From an uncultured Granulosicoccaceae bacterium (GTDB taxonomy: Bacteria > Pseudomonadota > Gammaproteobacteria > CALCKW01), in contig CALDHJ010000043.1 in the NCBI GenBank assembly GCA_937941555.1, positions 1 through 13,353 on the forward strand: a DNA stretch of 13,353 nt, written 5' to 3'. Under the pieces are notes generated by a model. That model was not told the DNA's origin and did no database searches. It was given only the letters and a program-made list of their open reading frames with translations. The translations under genes were made by a program, and so were the position numbers. Below are positions 7,456-13,353 of the stretch, in pieces (the stretch's first letter is position 1; each line of letters begins with the position of its first letter).

Positions 7456-7468
7456 TGAGTCGTAGTCT
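7439..7468 (+). promoter_or_regulatory. Sigma70-type promoter of the TRAP-sulfatase operon
   Basis: A perfect TTGACA (7439-7444) is followed after 18 bases by TAGTCT (7463-7468), which keeps the first, second and last bases of TATAAT. Transcription would begin near 7475, giving a leader of about 30 bases that ends in the strong GAGGAG ribosome site of dctP. The -10 is weak, which fits a regulated promoter. Confidence 0.5.
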
Positions 7469-7506
7469 GGGTTGGCACCCCCGCGGATGGAACGAGGAGA
7501 CATCGC

Positions 7507-8520
7507 ATGCTGAAGACAGTGACGACAACGCTGAGCGCAACCGCCTTGCTACTGGGGCTGATGAGCGCACCAGCTCAAAGTGCCACCAAGATCCGTGTAG
7601 CCAACTGGCTGCCGCCTGTCCATCACATGACGGGCACTCTGCGCGCGTGGGCAGACGAACTCGAAGCCGCCTCCAACGGTGAGATCGAAGTCGAAGTCAT
7701 GAGCGCTCCGCTCGCCAAACCCGACGGCCAGTACGACCTTGCGAAGAACGGCGTCGTCGACATCGCATGGAGCGTCGCGGCCTACCACCCGAAACGCTTC
7801 TGGAAAATGTTTGCGGTGGAACTGCCATTTGCTGCACCTGACGCTGAGACCGCCGGAGTTGCCGCCTGGCGCTGGTACGAAAAAAACGGTTTCATCGCCG
7901 AAGACACGGCCGACACAAAACTGTTGGCGCTTTTCGCACACGCACCACACCAGTACCACAGCTCGAAACCCCTGACCTCTCTCGCCGATTTCGAGGGACT
8001 GAAAGTGCGCTCCGGTGGAAACGGGGTCAAGATTGCAGAAGCGCTCGGCGCTGTACCGGTGTTTCTGCCACCCGGCCAGACAAACGAAGCCCTGTCACGT
8101 GGCACCATCGACGCCACCCAGTTTCCCTGGGAATCGGTCAAGGGGTTCCGGCTCGCCGATGTCACAGGGCACCATCTGATTGTGCCTGAAGGCACTTACT
8201 CGGGCATTTTCTATCTCACGATGAACCCCAAGACCTGGGATGCATTGAGCGATGCGCAGAAGTCCGCAGTGGAACAGGTCAGCGGTGAGTGGGGCTCGCG
8301 CTTCATCTCGGCCAAGTGGGATGCGGCAGACCAGGCCGGCCTCGATGCTGCGACTGCCGCAGGCAACACCATCAGCACCTTGTCTGACGCCGACACGGCG
8401 AGCTTGCGTGAAATGATGCAGCCGCTCAGCGACGCTTGGGTCGCCCAAGCAGACGAAAACGGTCTGGACGGCGCCGCGCTGCTTGCCGACTACCAGGCCA
8501 TTGTAGACAGCCTCAAGTAG
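7507..8520 (+). CDS. dctP: TRAP transporter periplasmic substrate-binding protein (DctP family)
   Basis: This 337-residue protein binds substrate in the periplasm and delivers it to the DctQM permease, driven by a sodium or proton gradient. A signal peptide is clear: positively charged start MLKTV, hydrophobic core, and a cleavage-like AQS-A/AQSA-T around residues 25-27. The mature start IRVANWLPPVHHM is typical of DctP proteins. EGLKVRSGG contains Arg168 at the position of the conserved arginine that holds the carboxylate group of ligands in most TRAP binding proteins, so a carboxylate-bearing ligand is likely. The C-terminus is helical and ends DYQAIVDSLK. The ATG at 7507 has GAGGAG 7 bases upstream. 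It is the first gene of the operon, with dctQ 5 bases beyond its stop. The exact ligand cannot be named; the downstream sulfatase suggests a sulfated organic acid, which is inference. Confidence 0.93.
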   Translation: MLKTVTTTLSATALLLGLMSAPAQSATKIRVANWLPPVHHMTGTLRAWADELEAASNGEIEVEVMSAPLAKPDGQYDLAKNGVVDIAWSVAAYHPKRFWKMFAVELPFAAPDAETAGVAAWRWYEKNGFIAEDTADTKLLALFAHAPHQYHSSKPLTSLADFEGLKVRSGGNGVKIAEALGAVPVFLPPGQTNEALSRGTIDATQFPWESVKGFRLADVTGHHLIVPEGTYSGIFYLTMNPKTWDALSDAQKSAVEQVSGEWGSRFISAKWDAADQAGLDAATAAGNTISTLSDADTASLREMMQPLSDAWVAQADENGLDGAALLADYQAIVDSLK

Positions 8521-8525
8521 ACCCC

Positions 8526-9029
8526 GTGGATCGGCCGGATCGCCACAGCGGATCCCTCCCACGCCTGGCCAGGCTGTTTGCCTGGCTGGGCGCTGCTGTT
8601 CTCGTGGCAATCATGTTGCTGACCTTCGCTGACGTGGTTGGCCGCACCTTTTTCGCACGCGCACTGGTTGGCACCGTCGAGACCATTACACTGCTCATGG
8701 GGGTGCTTGTGTTTTTCGGTCTGGGTTGGACGGAAGTGGCCAACCGACACATTCGCGTTGACACCTTTGTCGACCTCGCGCCGAGCGCGATCAAGCGGGT
8801 GATCACGGTCATCACCAGCTTGCTCTCTCTCTTTGTGGCTACGGCGCTGATGTGGCGCTTGCTGGTGCAGACACTCGACCAGATCCTCGCCGGCGAAACC
8901 ACCCAGATCTGGTCGATCCCCTTCTGGCCGACCGCCGTTGCAATGAGCGTCGGCATGACGCTGTTCGTTGCAGCACTGGCGTGGCGCAGCTGGCAAGCGC
9001 TCACGACCCTGTTCGGTCGCCCGCAGTGA
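8526..9029 (+). CDS. dctQ: TRAP transporter small permease (DctQ family)
   Basis: This 167-residue inner-membrane protein has four predicted membrane helices at about 15-35, 52-70, 91-113 and 132-155. That is the standard size and topology for DctQ, which supports the large permease DctM. Family-typical patterns include FADVVGRTFF after helix 1 and RHIRVDTFVD after helix 2. I chose the GTG at 8526, 5 bases after the dctP stop. The frame is open further upstream, but that would overlap dctP by 90 bases and adds Arg-rich sequence that looks like shadow. There is no clear Shine-Dalgarno, so translation probably depends on ribosomes finishing dctP. Its stop overlaps the dctM start (GTGA). Confidence 0.88.
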   Translation: MDRPDRHSGSLPRLARLFAWLGAAVLVAIMLLTFADVVGRTFFARALVGTVETITLLMGVLVFFGLGWTEVANRHIRVDTFVDLAPSAIKRVITVITSLLSLFVATALMWRLLVQTLDQILAGETTQIWSIPFWPTAVAMSVGMTLFVAALAWRSWQALTTLFGRPQ

Positions 9030-10324
9030 GCAGTGAAACGGTCGCAATCTGGGTTTTCGTGTTGTTGTTTGCACTGCTCGCTTCCGGCATGCACCTGGGA
9101 CTCGCGATGGCGGGTGTCGCGGTATTGGGTACGGCCTTGATCATCGGAGTCGACGGCGCACTCGCACTGGCCGGGTTGTCCGTGTACGAGTCCGCACAGA
9201 GTTTCGAGCTGTCGGTGATTCCCCTTTTTGTGCTGATGGGATCGGTCGCGTCGCGAACCGGTATCAGCGCAGATCTCTACCGCAGTGCAAACCGCTGGCT
9301 GGCGCGCACGCCAGGTGGGCTGTGCCACGCGACCATTGTCGCCTGCGCCGGCTTCGGCGCCGTGTGTGGCTCGTCGCTTGCGACGGCGGCCACGCTGGGC
9401 CGCGTGGCGCTGCCCGAAATGCACCGATTCGGCTACAGCAAGTCCCTTTCGGCCGGCAGCGTTGCCGCTGGTGGCACACTTGGCATCTTGATCCCACCGA
9501 GTGTGATCATGCTGATCTACGGCATCCTGACCGAGACCAGCATTGGTGATCTCTTCCTCGCGGGCATTGTGCCGGGCGTCATTCTGACGCTCCTATTCAT
9601 GGGCACTGTCGCGCTGCTGGTCCGGTTCAAACCCGACGCCGCACCCTTTATCGCACTGACGCCTCCGGAAAATTCCGGCACAGACCCCACGCGAATCTGG
9701 CCCGCAGGGCTGCTGTTTCTGATCGTCATTGGCGGTATTTACGCGGGGATCTTCACGCCAACAGAGGCGGCCGGAATCGGTGCAGTGGGTGCCATTACAC
9801 TGGGGATGGTGATGAAAAAGCTCAACCGTGCTGCGCTGGCCGATGCCTTGTTCGAAACGGTTGAAACCACCGCGATGATTTTCCTGATCCTGATCGGTGC
9901 CATTCTGTTCTCGGGCTTCCTCTCTCTCTCCGGCACGCCAGGCATGCTCGGCACCTGGATCGACACTCTGGCACTGTCGCCGCTCGCAACGCTGCTGCTG
10001 ATCATCGCGCTCTATATCCTGCTCGGCGCCTTCCTCGACACCATGGCCATGATCATCCTGTCAATCCCGATCTTCTTCCCGATGGTGATGTCGCTCGGAT
10101 ACGATCCGGTCTGGTTCGGCATCCTCGTGGTGTTGGTGGTGGAGCTCGCGCTTATCACCCCGCCGCTCGGAATCAATGTCTTTGTCATTCGTGGCTTGTC
10201 ACCCGACACCTCTCTCATCGAGGTGTTTCGCGGCGTAATGCCATTTTGCGTCGCCCTGCTGATCATGATCGCGTTGATCATCGCATTCCCGTCGCTCGCC
10301 CTTTTCGCTGTGGAATTCAACTGA
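9026..10324 (+). CDS. dctM: TRAP transporter large permease (DctM family)
   Basis: This 432-residue polytopic inner-membrane protein is the transport channel of the TRAP system, of normal length for DctM. Recognisable patterns are CGSSLATAATLGRVALPEM (114-132), GGTLGILIPPS (149-159) and FTPTEAAGIGA (243-253). Later come GAFLDTMAMI and LITPPLGINVFVIRG (376-390), all typical of the family. I chose the GTG at 9026, which overlaps the dctQ stop as GTGA. An upstream open frame reaches back to 8852 but lies entirely inside dctQ. Its stop TGA shares one base with the sulfatase ATG (TGATG), so transporter and enzyme are coupled. There is no sign of fusion with DctQ. Confidence 0.93.
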   Translation: MSSETVAIWVFVLLFALLASGMHLGLAMAGVAVLGTALIIGVDGALALAGLSVYESAQSFELSVIPLFVLMGSVASRTGISADLYRSANRWLARTPGGLCHATIVACAGFGAVCGSSLATAATLGRVALPEMHRFGYSKSLSAGSVAAGGTLGILIPPSVIMLIYGILTETSIGDLFLAGIVPGVILTLLFMGTVALLVRFKPDAAPFIALTPPENSGTDPTRIWPAGLLFLIVIGGIYAGIFTPTEAAGIGAVGAITLGMVMKKLNRAALADALFETVETTAMIFLILIGAILFSGFLSLSGTPGMLGTWIDTLALSPLATLLLIIALYILLGAFLDTMAMIILSIPIFFPMVMSLGYDPVWFGILVVLVVELALITPPLGINVFVIRGLSPDTSLIEVFRGVMPFCVALLIMIALIIAFPSLALFAVEFN

Positions 10325-11775
10325 TGGCTCAACCCAATATCGTTCTGATACTCACCGACAATCAGCAGGCCTCGACACTGGGCTGCTACGGCAATACCGA
10401 AGTCAGAACACCCAATCTCGATCGCTACGCGCGCGAGGGCATGCAGTTTCGCAATGCCTTCTGCCCGAATGCGTTCTGCTCTCCGTGCCGAGCGTCGGTT
10501 CTGACCGGCTTGATGCCCTCCCAACACGGCGTGCACTCCTGGATCGATGATCGCAACCGTCAGGACTGGCCAAACGGCTGGCACGCCCTCGCCGGGCTTG
10601 CAACCTTGCCGGAGTTGCTGCGCGAGCAGGGTTACCGAACCGGGCTGTTCGGCAAGTACCACCTCGGCGAATCCGCGACGGCAGGTCCCGGATGGGATGC
10701 GTGGGTGACCATGGAGCACGGCCACGTGCGAAGCTTCTACAACAACCAGATCACCGACAACGGTGACCACTACCTCGAGGAACACCACTCGGTCGACTTC
10801 TTCTGCCGCAAGGCGACGGAATTCATTGCAGAGAGCGATCAGCCGTTTTTCACGTACGTTCCGCTTCCAGCACCCTACGGACATTGGCCCGCGACACAAT
10901 CCGGACAGCGCAATCGCTTTTCGCATTGGTACGACGATTGTCCGATGGACAGCATCCCACGCCGCGCCATTTCAGCCGCTGCGGTGCAGAACTACGACCG
11001 CATCAAGGAAAAGAGTGGCGACGGTCTCGATTTTTCGATGCTGATGCGGGCACCAAATCACGTGCCGACCTACCGCGACTACTACAGCCAGATCTCATTG
11101 GTCGACGATGCCATTGCGCAGGTTGTTGACGCAGCCGACGCGCAGGGCGACACCCTTGTGATATTCACCGCAGACCACGGCTTGTCACTCGGACACCACG
11201 GCTTCTGGGGACACGGCGGCTCGACATGGCCCTCGAATCTACACTTCGCAGCGCACTCGATACCGTTGATCGCGCGCCACCCGGGCACAATCGAAAGCGG
11301 TTCCGTCAACGATCAGTTCGTCTCCAATCTCGACCTGTTCAACACCCTGCTCGACTACACGGGCGCCGCGACGCACGATCACACACCCAGCCGCTCGTTT
11401 GCACCGCAGTTGCGCGGCCAGGCGCCACGCGACACCTGGGGCGCGGACGAGGTGTTTTCGGAGCAAGAAGAAACCCGCGTGATCCGCACCGGGAAATGGG
11501 CCTACTTCCGGCGTTTCAGCGGCGCCGACGTGCCCGTCGGTGACGAGCTCTTCAACGTAAGCGAAGACCCGGAAGAAGCCATCAACCTCGTCGATGACCC
11601 CCAGCACGCCGACATCGTACGCAATCTCAGCGCGCGCATTGACGCCCACTTCGCCCGCTTCGCGCGGCCCGAGGCCGACATGTGGCGCGGCGGCCAGCCG
11701 ATACAGAATTCGATGGTGACCGAGCTGTGGCGTGAAGCCTGGGGAGACGACTGGGCGCCGGTCTACGCCTACTGA
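10324..11775 (+). CDS. Cytoplasmic type I sulfatase (formylglycine type) in a TRAP operon
   Basis: This 483-residue alkaline-phosphatase-superfamily enzyme is predicted to hydrolyse a sulfate ester. It begins NIVLILTDNQQASTLGCYG, with Asp12 and Asn13 as likely metal ligands. The formylglycine motif CSPCRASVLTG starts at Cys52, to be converted by a formylglycine-generating enzyme not seen here. GKYHLG gives Lys111 and His113, PYGHWP gives His187, and FTADHG gives the second metal pair Asp284/His285. No signal peptide is present, so it should act in the cytoplasm on imported substrate. The Lys normally following this motif (as in GKGTTYEGG of arylsulfatases) appears to be His297 (WGHGG). The C-terminal subdomain has the usual ELFNVSEDPEEAINLVDD pattern. 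The ATG at 10324 overlaps the dctM stop, with a weak GGA 9 bases upstream. A related phosphonate or phosphodiester hydrolase role is possible but less likely. Confidence 0.9.
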   Translation: MAQPNIVLILTDNQQASTLGCYGNTEVRTPNLDRYAREGMQFRNAFCPNAFCSPCRASVLTGLMPSQHGVHSWIDDRNRQDWPNGWHALAGLATLPELLREQGYRTGLFGKYHLGESATAGPGWDAWVTMEHGHVRSFYNNQITDNGDHYLEEHHSVDFFCRKATEFIAESDQPFFTYVPLPAPYGHWPATQSGQRNRFSHWYDDCPMDSIPRRAISAAAVQNYDRIKEKSGDGLDFSMLMRAPNHVPTYRDYYSQISLVDDAIAQVVDAADAQGDTLVIFTADHGLSLGHHGFWGHGGSTWPSNLHFAAHSIPLIARHPGTIESGSVNDQFVSNLDLFNTLLDYTGAATHDHTPSRSFAPQLRGQAPRDTWGADEVFSEQEETRVIRTGKWAYFRRFSGADVPVGDELFNVSEDPEEAINLVDDPQHADIVRNLSARIDAHFARFARPEADMWRGGQPIQNSMVTELWREAWGDDWAPVYAY

Positions 11776-11827
11776 ACACACAGGGCGCCGTACCCATCAC
11801 GTGGGTCGACGCCGCATCGCTTGCCGG

Positions 11828-11841
11828 CAGCTGATCAGCTG
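11828..11841. repeat. 14-bp perfect palindrome at the sulfatase/DUF1801 junction
   Basis: CAGCTGATCAGCTG is its own reverse complement. It is flanked by TTGCC (11821-11825) and GGCAA (11842-11846), which can extend the stem around a 2-base bulge. It covers the stop codon of the DUF1801 gene and lies about 50 bases after the sulfatase stop. A smaller hairpin ACCCA/TGGGT lies at 11792-11806. Neither strand has a T-run, so a standard intrinsic terminator is not supported. A two-sided 3'-end structure for the convergent genes is possible. Confidence 0.4.
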
Positions 11842-12263
11842 GGCAACACCTGCCAGTGACGCCCGAGGTCGTCGAGGCCGGCTGCGATCAATTCCGCGAG
11901 CACGGCCAGATCGACATCGGCCAGCGTGTTGATTGTCAGGCAGGATTTGCCCCGCTTGTGTTTACCGAGCCGATCCAATATGCCGCCGAATTCGGCATAC
12001 CCCGGCATGATGTACACCGACAGATTGGCCTTGCGCGGACTGAAACCGGTCGCGAGAAAATCACCCTCGCGACCGGAGTCGTAGACGTAGTGGTATTGCC
12101 CGTAGCCCACAATGCTCGGGCCCCACATCGCGGCCGACCAACCGGTGACGTCGGCAAACAGTCGGTGCAGACGCAGGCTGTCCTCTCGCCGCCTCGGGTG
12201 TTCGATCGCCGAGAGGAACGCCTCGACCGAGGCGTCCGTCTGCACCGTCTTGTTGCCGCTCAA
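11835..12263 (-). CDS. DUF1801 domain protein
   Basis: This 142-residue soluble protein has the DUF1801 (YdhG-like, SHS2-like fold) pattern: TDASVEAFLSAIEHPRRRED, then MWGPSIVGYG, then FSPRKANLSVYIMPG, and GKHKRGKSCLTIN near the C-terminus. The function of the family is unknown. The start appears to be TTG at 12263, 9 bases after the ushA stop. This gives an N-terminus (MSGNKTVQTDASVEAF) that matches the usual family opening. No in-frame ATG exists near it; an in-frame GTG six codons later is the alternative. The tight spacing suggests it is co-transcribed with ushA, though no functional link is evident. Confidence 0.82.
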   Translation of the reverse strand: MSGNKTVQTDASVEAFLSAIEHPRRREDSLRLHRLFADVTGWSAAMWGPSIVGYGQYHYVYDSGREGDFLATGFSPRKANLSVYIMPGYAEFGGILDRLGKHKRGKSCLTINTLADVDLAVLAELIAAGLDDLGRHWQVLPS

Positions 12264-12272
12264 GGCCGAACG

Positions 12273-13353
12273 TCACTCGTAGGTGATTTCGCCTGCAGGC
12301 TCGAACACCGCCGGATCGATCGGGCTGTAGCGCTCGATGAATTCCTTGAGCACATCCGCGTCAACGAAACCCGTGTCCACGTGCCCCGGGTGTTCAGTCA
12401 GCTTGGGGTAACCATCGCCGCCAGCCGCGTTGAAGCTTGGCACAGTGAAGCGATAGGTCTTGTTCGGGTCGAGCGGTTCACCGTCGATCACGACGTCCGT
12501 GACACCGGAGGCCGTCACGGTCAAGTTGATGCCGGAGAACTGAGCATAGGCACCGGAATCAACCGGCATGCCCGCGACCACATTCAGGTAGTCGACGACT
12601 TCGGCCCCGGTCATGTCGGTGTAGGTCAGGCTGTTGCCAAAGGGCTGGACGGTCAGGACATCACGGTAACTGATGTCGCCCGCTTCAATCGACGCCCGCA
12701 CGCCGCCCGAATTCATCACACCGAAATCGGCACGTGCCTTGGCGGCCTGCGCCGTTGCAATCAGCCGGCCCAGGTTGGTCTGACCGAAACGCACCTTGTC
12801 GCGGTCTCCCTCCAGCCGCCCCGTCGTGCCGCCAACCTTGAAACCGATCAACTCTTCGCCGCGTGTCTGAAAGGGCTCGAGGAAAGCCTGGACATCGGCG
12901 TCAGCGAGGATTTCATCCTGGATGAAGACGCGTTTCTTCTCGCCGTCGATTTCAACCTTCTTCTTGAGGTTGACCGGGATCAGCTGATAGCGCTCGAGCG
13001 ACAGCTCGCCATTGCGGAACAACAGATCAACACGGCCGACGTATTTCCCCCACTCGTGTGCCTGCACGATCCACGTACCGTTTTGCTGATCGGGCTGGCA
13101 CGCATCGCCGGGTTTGAAGTCAACGTTGGCAGCGTTCTCGCCACTCATGCAGACCGGCTCCTGAGAGTGTCCTCCGACGACCAGGTCGAGCATGCCAGGC
13201 TCGAGATAGCGCGCGAGCGCAACATCACCCGGTGCATTCACACCACTGAACGCGTTGACGTAGTGCCCCATGTGCGTCAGCGCAATCACCACATCCGGAT
13301 TCTCGGTCGCTCTGAGCTCGGCGATCAATGCCGCCGCCTCGGGCTTGGGATCG
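12273..13353 (-). CDS. ushA: UshA-type periplasmic 5'-nucleotidase/UDP-sugar hydrolase, C-terminal part
   Basis: The gene enters from the right edge; about 359 of the usual ~550 residues are visible and the start is outside. The reading frame stays open to the edge, so the apparent TTG start near 13328 is not real. The visible part includes the end of the metallophosphatase domain (THMGHY, VVGGHSQEPVC) and the whole C-terminal nucleotide-binding domain. The latter has RLEGDRDKVRFGQTNLGRLI, MNSGGVRASIEAGDISY, VQPFGNSL and the base-stacking SFNAAGGDGYP. Two cysteines (in EPVCM and DACQPDQ) sit where E. coli UshA has a disulfide, which fits a periplasmic location. The likeness to E. coli UshA is close along the whole region (for example WIVQAHEWGKYVGR and QLIPVNLKKKV). 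It hydrolyses extracellular nucleotides and UDP-sugars so that nucleosides can be taken up. The signal peptide and first metal-binding motifs cannot be checked here. Confidence 0.93.
   Translation of the reverse strand, partial: DPKPEAAALIAELRATENPDVVIALTHMGHYVNAFSGVNAPGDVALARYLEPGMLDLVVGGHSQEPVCMSGENAANVDFKPGDACQPDQQNGTWIVQAHEWGKYVGRVDLLFRNGELSLERYQLIPVNLKKKVEIDGEKKRVFIQDEILADADVQAFLEPFQTRGEELIGFKVGGTTGRLEGDRDKVRFGQTNLGRLIATAQAAKARADFGVMNSGGVRASIEAGDISYRDVLTVQPFGNSLTYTDMTGAEVVDYLNVVAGMPVDSGAYAQFSGINLTVTASGVTDVVIDGEPLDPNKTYRFTVPSFNAAGGDGYPKLTEHPGHVDTGFVDADVLKEFIERYSPIDPAVFEPAGEITYE

Noticed and set aside
8436..8525. An upstream start for dctQ within dctP
   Set aside because: It would overlap dctP by 85 bases and add an Arg/Pro-rich segment before the first helix. 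The GTG at 8526 gives the normal DctQ length.
8513..9424. A 303-codon minus-strand frame across dctQ and dctM
   Set aside because: It is antisense to two well-supported membrane protein genes. The Arg/Thr/Ser-rich product has no domain.

Overview
The window is GC-rich, densely coded proteobacterial chromosome. It shows no RNA genes, insertion sequences, phage genes or CRISPR arrays. The UshA closely follows the enterobacterial pattern and there is a DUF533 (YebE-type) protein, so a gammaproteobacterium is the best guess. The FDH1-like formate dehydrogenase, the TRAP transporter and the sulfatase suit a marine or other organic-acid-using heterotroph. Taxonomy is inference only.

Region 1 (1-3731, all minus strand) is a one-carbon/formate module. 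In transcription order it is fhs (formate-tetrahydrofolate ligase), a probable terminator, then fdhB (a NuoE-NuoF fusion) and fdhA (cut by the window edge). fdhB and fdhA overlap by ATGA. Ligase plus NAD-linked formate dehydrogenase can carry C1 units from 10-formyl-THF through formate to CO2 and NADH, or activate formate for biosynthesis. A 287-base structured gap lies upstream of fhs.

Region 2 (4019-6681) holds two divergent genes about 80 bases apart. On the minus strand is a DUF533/TerB-like protein with hydrophobic segments. On the plus strand is a DUF2235 alpha/beta-hydrolase with a GFSRGA nucleophile motif and a C-terminal membrane region.

Region 3 (6702-11775) is the most coherent accessory unit. 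A TetR-type regulator (minus) faces a tightly packed plus-strand operon: dctP, dctQ, dctM and a signal-less sulfatase. The last three genes start 5 bases after, or overlapping, the preceding stop. A perfect TTGACA -35 box sits inside an inverted repeat between the regulator and dctP, which is a good operator candidate. The arrangement suggests import of a small sulfate ester, probably bearing a carboxylate, and its desulfation in the cytoplasm.

Region 4 (11835-13353, minus strand) is ushA (its 5' part lies outside the window) followed after 9 bases by a DUF1801 gene that appears to start with TTG.
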